Positions 47,408-61,607 are shown, counted from the first letter of the stretch. The stretch is DNA of 64,000 nt from Mycoplasma anserisalpingitidis (GCF_007858495.1 NZ_CP041663.1:855994-919993), one strand, 5' to 3'. The notes: a model not told the origin generated them from the sequence alone. Made by a program: numbers and translations.

Positions 47408-48152
47408 TGTTTAACCCAGATAATACGATTTCTCTAACTCTTTTTCCTACAGCAGCTGAATCTTGTGTTATAACAGCATTAGCCTTAATTAAAGAGTGAA
47501 TCTTAATTTTAATTGTTAATCTACCTTTTCTTTTTTTATCAAATGCTTGTTCACTATTAACAATAGTAATAGGTAAAATTGGTAAATATTTCATAGCAGC
47601 AATTTTAAATGCACCTGATTTGAATTCTCCTATTTCATTAGGATTAGCAACTCTGGTACCTTCAGGGAAAATAACTCCATAAGTTGAAATTCTTTTTACA
47701 TATTCACCAAATTCTTGAAGAGTTTTATAAGACTCTCTGAAATTTTCTCTATCAATTGAAAAAGTATCAAGTAAACTAAGTCCATTTCTAACTAAACGTT
47801 TTTTGAGTAATTCTTTTTTAGCGATAAAGGTTGGCATTTTGTGTGCTTCTTCACCTTTTTCTTTATTTAATTCAAAAAGTTTCATTAAAACAACTGAATC
47901 AATATTTGATTTGTGATTTGGTGTCAAGATAACTCCACCAGTGCTTGGTAGATTCTCCATTCCAGTAATTTCAACATCAATTCTTAAAAGTTTTAGCATT
48001 TTTTTACTGTATTTAATCATTCTGTCAAGCCTTACTTGTTGACTTGCTAATTCAGGAGTTTTACGGTATTTTCTTGCTAAAGAATTTATTCTGTGAAATC
48101 TCATCAATCATACAGGACCAAAAACAATTTTCTTTAATGTGATTAAATTCAT
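47400..48152 (-). CDS. plsC: 1-acyl-sn-glycerol-3-phosphate acyltransferase
   Basis: This 250-residue membrane-associated acyltransferase makes phosphatidic acid. The HX4D motif is in NHKSNIDS near residue 81, FPEGTR near 157, and a final block PILPITIV. The true start is ATG at 48152 (SD AAAGGA), adding an N-terminal helix through a TGA Trp codon. It follows acpS by one base. Confidence 0.93.
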
Positions 48153-48153
48153 A

Positions 48154-48459
48154 TTATCCTTTCTTGATTACAAAAGCAACTAAATTATCACCATCATCAC
48201 TTGTGCTAATGTAAAAATTTTCATGCATATATGCAGAATTTTCTTTTGTGATATTAATTTTATTAAAAGTTGAATAATTATTATCAGCTTTATATATAGC
48301 TTCTTTTATGGATCAGTGAACTGCTACATATTTTATTTTTTTTCTTATTTCAACTATTTTTTGATATTCATCTAATTCTTGCTCAGTTAAAATTCGTTTA
48401 GCAAACTTATCATAATTATCAATAAAACGTGAAATTTTTACAATATCAACACCAATCAT
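48154..48459 (-). CDS. acpS: Holo-[acyl-carrier-protein] synthase
   Basis: This 101-residue enzyme transfers phosphopantetheine from CoA to ACP. It starts MIGVDIVKISRF, with the magnesium-binding Asp, and has WSIKEAIYKA near residue 58, the family signature, read through one TGA Trp codon. Length is usual for mycoplasma AcpS. It sits 1-4 bases from its neighbours, next to the lipid gene plsC. Confidence 0.9.
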
Positions 48460-48460
48460 A

Positions 48461-48873
48461 TTATTTTGTTATTGTTAAAGTAATTTTATAGTCACCAATT
48501 TTAGAATCTAAATCTTCTTTTTTTCCACTTAAAATATATTTAAATTCAATGATATCTTCGCTTTGATTTCTTATAATATCAAAATCAGTTAAGTATGTTC
48601 ATATATCAAAATTTGAAACTGGTGAATTTGGTGAAGCTTGAACATTAAAGACATTTAAAACTCATTGGTTTTTAATTAAATTTAATGTTGTAGCACCAGC
48701 AAAAATATTTATTTCATTTTCATTAAACTCAATTCTGTTTGAAATTCCTTGAGATGGTTCGATAAATGTGTAAGCTTCAAAACCAAAATCGTCATCTTTC
48801 TCAACTGAAGTGCTAAAATCAGTAATTAATTCATCAGAATTAACTGGTTTAGCAACAGATAAAAATTTTATTT

Positions 48874-48877
<4 letters not shown>
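48461..48877 (-). CDS. DUF1934/YwiB-like small protein
   Basis: This 138-residue protein has a pattern of short strands and acidic turns (GISNRIEFNENEINIF...GATTLNL, DIIEFKYILSG), like the YwiB beta-barrel family of unknown function. It is continuous through a TGA at 48660. It overlaps gltX by 4 bases and is 1 base from acpS. The family assignment is tentative; being a real gene is likely from its tight packing. Confidence 0.65.
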
Positions 48878-50274
<1,397 letters not shown>

Positions 50275-50350
50275 AATTTTGTTCCTAAACTACTCTTTAT
50301 TAATAAGTTTTTAAATTATATAAAATTTTGTACATTATTTTACCTTTTAT

Positions 50351-50379
50351 AAAAGCAAAAAGTCAGCGCTTTGCTGACT
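50351..50379 (-). terminator. Terminator of dnaK
   Basis: AGTCAGC / GCTGACT stem; on the minus strand it is followed by a T-rich run (TTTTTGCTTTT). Confidence 0.8.
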
Positions 50380-50389
50380 AATTTATATA

Positions 50390-52204
<1,815 letters not shown>

Positions 52205-52231
52205 TTAGCAATCTCAAATATTAATTGCTAA
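52205..52231 (-). promoter_or_regulatory. CIRCE-like operator of dnaK
   Basis: TTAGCAATC-N9-AATTGCTAA. The outer arms TTAGCA/TGCTAA match the CIRCE consensus (TTAGCACTC-N9-GAGTGCTAA); the inner three bases are changed. It overlaps the last codons of grpE, so dnaK can be driven from an internal HrcA-controlled promoter. Confidence 0.75.
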
Positions 52232-53084
52232 TTTTTTTATATAAGGTTACAACAGCTGGTTTTATGACTCTACTGTTTAATTTAAAACCATAACTATTTA
52301 GTTTAGCTATGCTATTATTTTCATGTTCGTCACTTTCAATAAAGTCTATAGCATAGTGAAATTCAGGATTAAATTCTTCATTTATATTTGGAATAATAAG
52401 TTCTATATTATGACTATTTAAAGTATTTATGAATTGATTTTCTATCATCTTAAATCCATATATAAAGTTTTTTAACACTTGATTATCAGTGTTTTCTGTT
52501 GCTTTAATTGCTAAAATGAAATTGTTAAATGGACTTATAAAATCTTCAACAAAACTTTGAAGTGCAAAATCTTTAATTTTTTGTTTTTCTTCTTTTAATT
52601 TTTCATCATTTTCTTCTTTTTTTCTTTTTAATTCCAGATCTGCCTTAGCGCTCATTTCTTGAACTTTAGACATAAATGCTTCACGTGAAGCGATAATTTC
52701 TTTATCTTTTTGTTCAATTTGTTCTTGAAGAGATTTGTTAATTTCACTTAGTTTTAAAGCTCTCATATTAAGATTGATTAAGTCTTCTTCAATTTTTTTA
52801 AGCATATTTTGAGATTTTGTTAATTTTACATCGCAGATTTTAACTAAAGCATTCTTTCCAGCGAAATTTTCATCTCTATAAGATTTAGGGAATGTTAATT
52901 TAACTTCTAGATTAGGAAATGATTTTCTATTTATTAAATAAGAATCAAAATTTTCTAAATATTCATTTTTCCCAATTGTTATTTTTGTAGTTTTTGTATA
53001 TTCAGGAATTTCAACACCATCAATAAAAAGAGTGAAGTTACCTTCTAAAATATCATTTGTTTGAATTTTTTGCATTTTTTTCAT
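52221..53084 (-). CDS. grpE: Nucleotide exchange factor GrpE (extended N-terminus)
   Basis: This 287-residue protein contains the GrpE core from about residue 105: a long charged coiled coil followed by ALQSFVEDFISPFNNFILAI, then the beta-wing region (EFNPEFHYAIDFIESDEHENNSI, RVIKPAVVTLYK). The first 100 residues resemble an FKBP-type insert seen with trigger factor (DILEGNFTLFIDGVEI). Such an extension is longer than usual GrpE (about 190). It lies between hrcA and dnaK. Confidence 0.88.
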   Translation of the reverse strand: MKKMQKIQTNDILEGNFTLFIDGVEIPEYTKTTKITIGKNEYLENFDSYLINRKSFPNLEVKLTFPKSYRDENFAGKNALVKICDVKLTKSQNMLKKIEEDLINLNMRALKLSEINKSLQEQIEQKDKEIIASREAFMSKVQEMSAKADLELKRKKEENDEKLKEEKQKIKDFALQSFVEDFISPFNNFILAIKATENTDNQVLKNFIYGFKMIENQFINTLNSHNIELIIPNINEEFNPEFHYAIDFIESDEHENNSIAKLNSYGFKLNSRVIKPAVVTLYKKISN

Positions 53085-53086
53085 AA

Positions 53087-54082
53087 TTATTTATCTCCAT
53101 TTCTTTTACGTAATAATTCTTCAAGAATATGTATTACAGCTCTCATTTGAGTAAAATCACTAACTGTTGAACCAACAACACTAACTTCACGAATAGGACT
53201 TTCACAGTCAATTCGTTTTGAAATATATGTACCAGAACTTGAAACAGAAATTTTTAATCTTTCTTCTGATTCTGATTCTTTTTCAATAAACTCTCAAATT
53301 GAGTGATTTTCAATAACATTCAACATTTCATTTAGATCAACTCTTGATATGTTATCACTTAGTATAATGTTTTGTTTTCCATATATATTATTTTTAAAAT
53401 CGGTTTTAATCATAAAAATATCTGTAACGAAACTTTGAATCAATTCTTCATAATTTTTGACTGCTTGAGCCAAAATATCTTTAAGTGCATAAGTTCGTTT
53501 TGGTAATTCGTAAATTGGTGAATCAATAAGACGTTCGTTAAATAATCTAACTGCAATTCTTAAATCATCCATTAAATTTTTGCTTGTATCCAAAGTTATA
53601 AATTTTGAAAACACTTCACCAGTAGAAATAACCAAAACAATTGTTGCGCTATTATTGCTAATCGGAACAAATTGAATTGTTTTTAATAAAGCTCTTGAAT
53701 TATCAGAGCCAGTTACTAATGTTAAACCAGTTGATTCACTTATAATTTGGGCAGCATCTTCTACAGTTTTATCAATATTAACGTTTCTTTTATTAAAAAG
53801 TTGTTTTAACTTTTTAATCATTTTATCTTCTTCACTTAAACTTAGATATTTAGCATAATATTCAAGACCTTTAATGGTAGGAATCCTTCCTGAACTCACA
53901 TGAGCCTTTTCTAAAAATCCTAATTGTTCAAGTTCATTCATCAAATATCTTACTTTTGCACTTGAGAAATCTACACAACCTCTTTCTAATATTAAATTAG
54001 AACTAACAGGTTGAGAATTTTCAATATAAATTTCTACTGTGTGCTTTAAAATTTCTTCATGTTGGTTCTTTAATTTTTCCAT
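53087..54082 (-). CDS. hrcA: Heat-shock repressor HrcA
   Basis: This 331-residue repressor binds CIRCE. The N-terminal winged helix shows SSAKVRYLMNELEQLGFLEKAHVSSGRIPT near residues 38-68, the family hallmark; a GAF-like core and a C-terminal GSTVSDFTQMRAVIHILEELL follow. It is continuous through a TGA at 53291. It heads the hrcA-grpE unit and has a CIRCE-like site 29 bases before its ATG, so it is self-regulated. Confidence 0.94.
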
Positions 54083-54110
54083 GATTTAATTATATATTAA
54101 AATTTAAAAT

Positions 54111-54137
54111 TTAGCAGCATTTATTAAAGATTGCTAA
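54111..54137 (-). promoter_or_regulatory. CIRCE-like operator of hrcA-grpE
   Basis: TTAGCAGCA-N9-GATTGCTAA, the same outer arms as the dnaK site, 29 bases upstream of hrcA. Two independent matches beside hrcA and dnaK make the assignment firm. Confidence 0.8.
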
Positions 54138-54259
54138 TTTTACTTGTGATTCGCGATTATGAAAACGAAAATGAAATTGTATTATAATTTAAACAATTAA
54201 TAATTAATATAGTAGAATATTTAAACCGAAAAATACTTTTAAAATTAAAGGAGTGAAAC

Positions 54260-55237
54260 ATGAGAAAAATAGCTATTTTAACTTCTGGTGGTGATGCACC
54301 TGGTATGAACAGCGCGATTAGAGCTGTTGTGAAATCAGCAAGAAATAATGGAATTGAACCTTACATTGTTTATGAAGGATTTAAAGGACTTTATCATAAT
54401 AATATTGTTAAAGCAAATAAGATTGATTTAGATTTTTACAACTCAATTGGTGGAACATGTATTTATTCAGCTAGATTCCCTGAATTTAAAGATCCTCAAG
54501 TTAGAGAAACAGCAATTAAAAACCTTAAAGAAAATGACATTGATGCACTTGTAGTTATTGGTGGAGATGGAAGCTACATGGGTGCACAATTATTACATGA
54601 ATCTGGAATTAAAACAATTGGTCTTCCAGGTACAATTGATAATGATATTGCTTCAAGTGATTTTACAATTGGTTATGATACAGCATTGAATACTGTTGTT
54701 GAATCAATTGACAAAATTAGAGATACAGCAAATTCACACAAAAGAATTATGATTGTGGAAGTTATGGGAAATCAATGTGGTGATTTAGCGCTTTGAAGTG
54801 GTTTAGCTACAGGTGCCGAAATCATTTCAACAAGTTCATATACAATTCCAGTTGAAGAAATTGTTGAAAGAGCTAATGAATTAGTTCAAGATAAAGAACG
54901 TCGTTCAGTTATGATTGTTGTTAGTGAAAAAAGATACGACATTAATGATTTAGCTAAAAAAATTGAAGAAAAAACTGGTTGAACTACAAGACCGAATTCA
55001 CTTGCTCATACACAAAGAGGTGGTAAACCAACTGCTCAAGAAAGAATTCTTTCTTCACTTTTAGGAATGAAAGCGGTTTCATATTTACTTAGTGGTAAAA
55101 GTGGTATTGCTTTAGGGATCTTACACAATGATATTGTTGCAACACCTATTTTAGAAGCTTTAAAAATGAAATCTTCTTCAAAAGAAAAAGAAAAAGAAAG
55201 AGCTATAGCTTTTGCTAAATTAAATTCAGCTAAATAA
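54260..55237 (+). CDS. pfkA: 6-phosphofructokinase
   Basis: This 325-residue ATP-dependent enzyme phosphorylates fructose 6-phosphate. It has the N-terminal [17 protein letters not shown], the ATP/Mg site GGDGSYMGA near residue 102, the catalytic GTIDNDI near 124, and [10 protein letters not shown] near 171. A TGA Trp codon follows at 54797. SD AAAGGAG precedes it. Its presence shows a complete upper glycolysis, which several non-fermenting hominis-group species lack. Confidence 0.95.
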
Positions 55238-55242
55238 TGATT

Positions 55243-55268
55243 AAAGTGGATAATTCCACTTTTTTATA
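55243..55268 (+). terminator. Terminator of pfkA
   Basis: AAAGTGGA / TTCCACTTT stem with T run. Confidence 0.8.
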
Positions 55269-55297
55269 TTAAAAAACATAGCCTAAGCTATGAATTT

Positions 55298-58200
55298 CTA
55301 TTGATTTACAACTGTTAATAAGTATTTTTGAATTGCGTTTGAATCTTCTCTAAATCTAAAGTTGCTAATTGTATAAATTGGGTATTCTTTAGATTTAATA
55401 AAGTCATCTTTAAGTTTAAGTTTCAATACGTCTTCAACTTCGATATAACAACTAGTATCATCTAAAGCTAATCCAATTAATAATTTGCGTGTAGATTTAT
55501 CAACTATTGCAATATCTATTGTGTAAGAACCAACTCTGTAATCAGGAATAAATTCAACATCTTTATCAAAACGAATTGTTTTAAGTCAATTCATTATTGT
55601 GTTTTTAAAGTTTGGTGAAACGTGTTGAATTAATTTGTTATTTAAACTTGTATATGATTTTTGTTCTGCAGAACTAAGGTCAAGGAATTTAAGTCATTTC
55701 TTGAATGTATAAAGATTTGCTGAACCTGTATTATCTACAAGAATATCGGATTCATAGATAGATTTAACAACAATCATTTTATCTTTAGCACGCGTAATAG
55801 CAACATTCAATGCATTTTTTCCACCTTTAGTTCCAATGTATGTACTACTTAAGGCTGAATCCTTGGTATAACCAACACTTACAATTACTAAGTCAGCTTC
55901 ATCACCTTGAATATTTTCTAGATTTCTAAGTAAAATTTTATCTTCAAGTTGGCTATAAAGTTCTGGAGATTGGCCTGCAATAATTTCTCTAATGAAATTT
56001 TGTTGCTTTTTATTGAAAGCTAAAATGATCATTGAGTTGTATTTATTGATATTTTCTAATGCTAAGTCAACTACTTTTCTAGCTTCCTCGATATTTTTAT
56101 TATCTCTTCATTTTCCATTTACATTCACTACTTCAAAACAATGTTTTTCTGTGTATCCATATTTATCTAAACCTTTAAGTTTTGATTCGTAGAACTCTTT
56201 AGAACTAAAAAGAATTAATTCACTTGAGTTGCTTCTGTAGTTCATTTCAAGGAATATTTTTTGAATTGCCATTGAACTAGCTCAATCTAAAAGTGATTTT
56301 ACTTCTTGTTTTGAGTATTCATCTTCTGATTCATCTCTAGAGTTAAATCAGTTTGTTGGTTGCATTTGTTGATCGTCACCAGCAATAATAACTTTTCCGG
56401 TAACTCTACCTTTATTATCTTGAGTTAAACAAGAAATATATGGAAGTGCTTTTTCAAAGAAAATTTGTGAAGATTCATCAAAAATAATGTAATCGAATTT
56501 ATCATTATCAAAGTCAATGAAGTTAGATAAAATTTCTGGATTACCAACAAAAACATTGTAAAGTTTTTTAATTAATGTGTTGTACTCACTTGTAAGTAAT
56601 TGTGGTGAACTAATTCCTCTATTTACTTTAGCTATAAATTCAGTTAATTCATTCTTTTCGCTCTGAGTAAAATTATTAGCTGTTTTTTTAATATTTGCAA
56701 CAACTCTTTTATACATGTTTTCAAGTTCATCTCATGTCACATTAGAATCATTTTTTGAGTCTGTAAATGATTTGAATCTTGCCTGAACTTTATCGAATGA
56801 TTTGAATGTATTGAATTTGTTAATTGATGAAATTACAATTAAGTCTTCAATGTTATATTTATACAATCTCTTTTGTAAGCGATAAATTTGTTTAATTCAT
56901 CTAATATACTTATTGATTTTAAATCAATCTTGAATCATTGTTTCTGGTTTATCTTTTATAGCTGTTTTAAATTTGAACAATTTGCTATTTTTGAAGAAAG
57001 TTTTAGCCTCATTGAATCTTCTGAAGAATTTAGTTTTTAAATAAGTTTTGATGTATCAGTTATACACACTTCTGAATTGAATCATTGATTCGTAATTATT
57101 AATAGTTCTTTGAAGTTTTTTGATATCTTTTTTATCTTCGTTTAATGTGTCAATTTTTTTGATTCTGAAATATGCATCAAGCTCTCTTTCAGTAAATTGT
57201 CCTAAAGCATTTTTAGCTTCAAAGTAGTCTAATTCTTCGTCAAAGATAAATTTTTCATGACTTTTTACAATTTTTTCATTTTCATTACTATCTTGTACTT
57301 CTCTTCAAAGCCTCATAATTGGTTTATAGAAAAATTCTTTTTCGAATTTATTTGCTCTATTTGATTCGTTAAATTGAAAAACTAAATCAGAATATTTACC
57401 CATTCTCTTTAAGACAACATCTAAAGCAGATTTCTTTTGAGATATAAATAAGGCTTTTTTATCGTTATTCAATATATTTACAATGATGTTTGCTATAGTT
57501 TGAGATTTTCCTGTACCTGGAGGACCAGCAATAATAACTGAGTCATTTAATGCCATTTGAATCGCCTTTTCTTGAGAAAAGTCTGTTTTAGCAACACGAA
57601 CTAATCTAGCTTTTTCAATAATGTCTTTTTCAACAGCATTTTCTTTGTTTGTTAAAATATCTGATTCAACAAGTTTATCGATTTTGCCATCATAAATTAA
57701 TTTTTCAAGCGCTGAACGCAGTTTAGTACCTTGTGGATGACAAACTGAAAGCACAATTCCTTTAGTAACTGTTGGACTTACAAATTTACTACTTAAACTA
57801 TCTTTATCATTTTCCTTGAATGGAGTTAATAAATCTTCTTCTTTAACTAAATCATCTAACACAAATTCGGTTAAATGTTTTCTTAATTCAATAACTGCCT
57901 TTTTAATTGAAATATCACTTAATTTGATGTCAGAAACATCAATTTTTTTATTTAACATTTTACTAATTGCAAAAAGCATTTTTTCATTTAGTAAAATGTC
58001 ACTACTTCTATTAATAAGATAAATTTTACCTTTATGAATTTTAATGTTAACTTCTTTTAAAATTAAAGGTGCGTAACAATATTGGTCATTTTTTGCATAT
58101 CCAATAAAAAATGTTCCAATGTATAAAGGTCAAACTCCAACTTCCGTATAAATTTCTTGGATTTTGTTATCGTTTAATTTTCACTCTTTAATCAGATTGT

Positions 58201-58585
58201 TATGAGCATTAGTTAATTTTTCCGCAACCGGACCTAGGTTTTTCTTGAATGATTTTTTTAGATCTTCATCAACTTTTTTGCTTGGTTTATAACCACATTC
58301 TTCAGCTCATTGACTAAATTCTTCATAGTTTTTAAGTTCATTAATTCTACTAATTTGTGAATCATTGAACATTGAAGTAATTTCTATGTTAAATTCAGCG
58401 TTATTAAAAATTGTTTGGATGTGCTCTTTTTTTACAATTTTTAATAAATCTTGATTTATTTTAGATAAATGATAAAAAATAGCATTATCTCCGTGAGATT
58501 TTATATCGAGCAAATTGTTTAATAGTGAATTGTACTTTTCAGTGTTAATTGGCAACTTATTTTCTTTTTTATTTATCTTCAACAT
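55298..58585 (-). CDS. Large superfamily 1 (UPF1-like) helicase/ATPase
   Basis: This roughly 1095-residue protein is continuous through many TGA codons. Walker A GPPGTGKSQ lies near residue 355 with the following ALFISQKKSALDVVLKR. Motif II is DYIIFDESSQ near 706, and motifs V-VI include QGDEADLVIVSVGYT and NVAITRAKDKM near 910. This is the AAA_11/AAA_12 arrangement of SF1 helicases found widely in mycoplasmas, function unclear (possibly repair or defence). Two ATGs follow GGAGG closely; 58585 has better spacing than 58588. It stands alone between pfkA and lepA. Confidence 0.85.
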
Positions 58586-58724
58586 CATTCCTCCTATATT
58601 TGTATCTATATTATAAATGAAATTTTTTAACTGATTTAATTAATTAAAAAAAGTTAAAATTTTCTACATTTTTTCCAAGATAAAATACCTAAATTTTATG
58701 TTTTTGTAATATTAAATTTTAATT

Positions 58725-58730
58725 TATAAT
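58725..58730 (+). promoter_or_regulatory. -10 of lepA, near-leaderless start
   Basis: TATAAT 11 bases before the lepA ATG, leaving about 5 untranslated bases and no ribosome site. Confidence 0.55.
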
Positions 58731-58741
58731 AATAAATAACT

Positions 58742-60538
58742 ATGGATAAATCAAAAATTAAAAATTTTTCAATAATCGCGCATATTGACCACGGAAAAAG
58801 TACTTTGGCAGATAGGATTTTGGAGTTAACTAACACTGTTGCTAAAAGAGATTTAAAAGAGCAATATTTAGACTCTATGGATCTTGAACAAGAACGTGGA
58901 ATTACAATTAAATTGAATGCAGTTCAACTTAAATATAAGGACTACATTTTTCATTTAATTGATACACCAGGACACGTCGATTTTACATATGAAGTTTCAA
59001 GATCTTTAGCAGCTAGTGAGGGAGCTTTATTAATTGTCGATGCTTCACAAGGGATTGAAGCTCAAACTCTTGCTAATGTTTATTTAGCCATTGAAAATAA
59101 TCTTGAAATTATTCCAGTTATTAACAAAATTGATTTACCTTCAGCTAATGTTGAAGAAGTAAAAAAAGAAATCGAAGAAGTTATTGGAATAAGTGCTGAA
59201 AATGCTGTTTTAGTTTCAGCTAAAACAGGTTTAGGTGTTCCTGATGTACTTGAGGCTATTGTTAAATATATTCCATCTCCAAAAAATGCCGATGACAATA
59301 AACCACTTAAAGCTCTAATTTTCGATAGCTTTTTTGATCCATATCGTGGTGTTGTTATGCTAGTTAGAATCTTCGAAGGTAGATTAAATGTTGGTGATAG
59401 ATTCAAATTTATGTCAAATAATGAAGAATATCATGTAATAGAACTTGGTATTAAAAATCCTGTTGAAACTAAGAAAGAATATCTTGAAGCGGGAGAAGTT
59501 GGTTGGGTTAGTGCGGCTATTCGTGATGCTAAAGAAGTTAGTGTTGGTGATACAATTACACACGTTGAAAACCCTACTGATAAGGCCTTACCTGGTTATA
59601 AAAAAATGAAACCTGTAGTTTATACTGGATTTTATCCAATCGATACACGTGATTATTCTGAATTAAAGGAAAGTCTTGAAAAAATTTCACTATCAGACTC
59701 TTCGATTACTTGAGAACAAGAAACTTCAAAAGCTTTAGGATTTGGTTTTAGAGTTGGTTTTCTAGGAATGTTACATATGGAAATTCTCCAAGAAAGATTA
59801 GACCGTGAGTATAATGTTGGTATTATTGCAACTAGTCCTTCTGTAGAATACAATGTTCATTTAACTAACGGTCAAATCGAAAAAATTTCTAACCCAACTT
59901 TACTTCCTGATAAATCAACAATTGAATTTATTGAAGAACCTTACATTGAAGCAAATATTTTTATTCCTAATGAATATATTGGAAATGTTATGGAACTTTG
60001 TCAAAGTAAGAGAGGTATTTATAAAAATCTTGAGTATATTGACTCTAAAAGATCAAAAGTTATTTATGAAATGCCACTTGCTGAAACCATTTTTGACTTT
60101 TTTGATAGATTAAAAAGCACAACTAAAGGTTATGCTTCATTTGAATATGAGTGAATCGGTTATAGAGAAAGTGATTTAGTTAAAGTTGATATTTTACTTA
60201 ATGGAGATAAAGTTGATGCCTTTTCAATTATTTCTCACAAAGATAACGCCTATGCATCTGGTAGAGAGTTGTGTGAAAAACTTAAAGAAGCTATTCCAAG
60301 ACAAAACTTTGAAATTCCTGTTCAAGCAACAATTGGTGGAAAAATTATAGCTAGAGAAACTATTAAAGCTTATAGAAAAGATGTTACAGCTAAATTATAT
60401 GGAGGAGATGTTACTCGTCGTCAAAAACTTCTCAAAAAACAAAAAGAAGGTAAAAAACGTATGAAATCTCTTGGTTCTGTTGAAGTTCCACAAGAAGCAT
60501 TTCTTTCAATACTTAAAACAAACATTGATAAAAAATAA
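58742..60538 (+). CDS. lepA: Elongation factor 4 (LepA)
   Basis: This 598-residue translational GTPase promotes back-translocation or late initiation steps on the ribosome. It has the P-loop AHIDHGKST near residue 13, [22 protein letters not shown], and the LepA-specific C-terminal domain with [22 protein letters not shown]. Two TGA Trp codons are used. It appears to be read from an mRNA with almost no leader. Confidence 0.96.
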
Positions 60539-60550
60539 TGATTCTATAAT

Positions 60551-60608
60551 AAACTATGACACAAGAGTTAACTAATAAGTCAACTTTTGTGTCATAGTTT
60601 TTCTTTTA
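60551..60608 (+). terminator. Long-stem terminator of lepA
   Basis: A 19-bp stem (AAACTATGACACAAGAGTT and its partner, one G-U pair) followed by a T-rich tail; also lies at the 3' side of the toxin gene. Confidence 0.85.
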
Positions 60609-60621
60609 TGATTCAAATAAT

Positions 60622-61083
60622 TTATAACTTTTTTAATATTTCATCTACATCAGTAAAAAACACTTTTATTCCACATTTATTAATTTGAATAACATCTCTT
60701 AAATAAGTTTTTAATTTTTTATCCAACTCTTCATGCACATATATTTCTTTACCCTTTAGTATATGGATGTGATCTATGTAAATCTCCTTAATAGGAAAGG
60801 CGTTTTGAATTAGAAACGCACGTTGTCGACCTGCTAATTCTCCTATTACAATAGTATTGCATCGCTTAAATTTTGAAAATTTATCATTCATAATTTTTTT
60901 ATATTTTTTAATTCTTGAACTAATTGGTATCATTCATAATATTTCATCATTTTCAAAATCTCTTATAGCATAAAAATGTGGTCTATAGCCATTATCTTCC
61001 TTATTAATTAATAAATTTTGACTATCGAATTTAACGAAAAATTCGTCTTTAATATGATAACAATAACCTTCTTTTACTTTCAT
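60622..61083 (-). CDS. Type III toxin, CptN/ToxN-like endoribonuclease
   Basis: This 153-residue protein is read through one TGA Trp codon. Its layout matches the CptN branch of type III toxins: NKEDNGYRPHFYAIRD near residues 27-42, WMIPISSRIKKYKKI near 50-64, and GRQRAFLIQNAFPIKEIYI near 89-108. ToxN-like enzymes cut RNA and are held inactive by a pseudoknotted RNA that they process from a repeat precursor. SD AGGAG lies 4-5 bases before ATG at 61083. Upstream on the same strand lie a terminator, three RNA repeats and a promoter, the canonical layout. The family call rests on recalled motifs plus this architecture. Confidence 0.82.
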
Positions 61084-61094
61084 ATAACTCCTAT

Positions 61095-61124
61095 AAAAAA
61101 ATCTTCCTACAATAAAGCAGGAAG
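61095..61124 (-). terminator. Attenuating terminator between antitoxin RNA and toxin gene
   Basis: CTTCCT / AGGAAG stem (61103-61108, 61119-61124), followed on the minus strand by seven Ts. It ends just before the toxin ribosome site. Type III loci use such a leaky terminator to keep antitoxin RNA in excess of toxin mRNA. Confidence 0.8.
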
Positions 61125-61331
61125 AATTTATCGATTGATTTGTAACCCACATGACCGATAAGTGGTAAACATTTGCAAACCGAATCACTTATATTCCGCT
61201 CCATCGGTAAGCGGTAAACATGTAGCGCACCGAATCACTTATATTCCGCTCCATCGGTAAGCGGTAAACATTTGCAATCGAACTTAATCGATATTTTAAT
61301 AAGTAAGAAACTAAGTTTCTTTTTCTTATTA
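61125..61331 (-). ncRNA. Type III antitoxin RNA (ToxI/CptI-like), three repeats
   Basis: Three consecutive units on the minus strand: 61220-61269 (50 nt), 61171-61219 (49 nt) and 61125-61170 (46 nt), each starting GUUUACC. Units 1 and 2 are identical but for the linker. Each can fold as an H-type pseudoknot: stem 1 CCGCU/AGCGG, whose loop ACCGA pairs downstream with UCGGU. In unit 3 stem 1 is CCAC/GUGG and stem 2 is UUAUCG/CGAUAA, so both stems keep pairing through paired changes. The 5' flank (UUCGAUUGCAAAU) looks like the end of a further partial unit. Confidence 0.8.
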
Positions 61332-61336
61332 ATTTA

Positions 61337-61342
61337 ATTATA
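61337..61342 (-). promoter_or_regulatory. -10 box of toxin-antitoxin operon
   Basis: TATAAT on the minus strand, about 70 bases before the first repeat; TTTACC 17 bases further upstream may serve as -35. Confidence 0.6.
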
Positions 61343-61510
61343 ACACAAATTATTTGACTGGTAAATAAACATAATTTAACTTCATTTTCTAAAATTCATA
61401 ACTGCCAATCTAAGATTCAAATATCGCTTTTCGGTGGTAATATATTTCATCAATTACCACTACTAATATTTGCCTAATTTTTAAAAAGTGAACAAAAAAG
61501 GGAAAATAAA

Positions 61511-61528
61511 AGTTTGACATAGTCAAAC
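61511..61528 (-). terminator. Terminator of tRNA-Thr
   Basis: GTTTGAC / GTCAAAC stem with a 3-base loop followed on the minus strand by a T-rich run, 4 bases after the tRNA CCA end. Confidence 0.75.
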
Positions 61529-61531
61529 ATA

Positions 61532-61607
61532 TGGTGCCGACAACTGGACTTGAACCAGCGACCCCATCCTTACCATGGATGTGCTCTACCTGCTGAGCTA
61601 TGACGGC
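61532..61607 (-). tRNA. tRNA-Thr (GGT anticodon)
   Basis: This 76-base cloverleaf on the minus strand has the D-arm AGCTCAGCAGGTAGAGC, anticodon stem CATCC/GGATG with loop ATGGTAA giving anticodon GGT (Thr), the T-arm with GTTCAAGTC, and encoded CCA. The acceptor stem GCCGTCA / TGTCGGC has one U-U mismatch. Confidence 0.93.

Noticed and set aside
59922..60113. Alternative + strand frame inside lepA
   Set aside because: It is within the conserved LepA C-terminal half in another frame and has no ribosome site.
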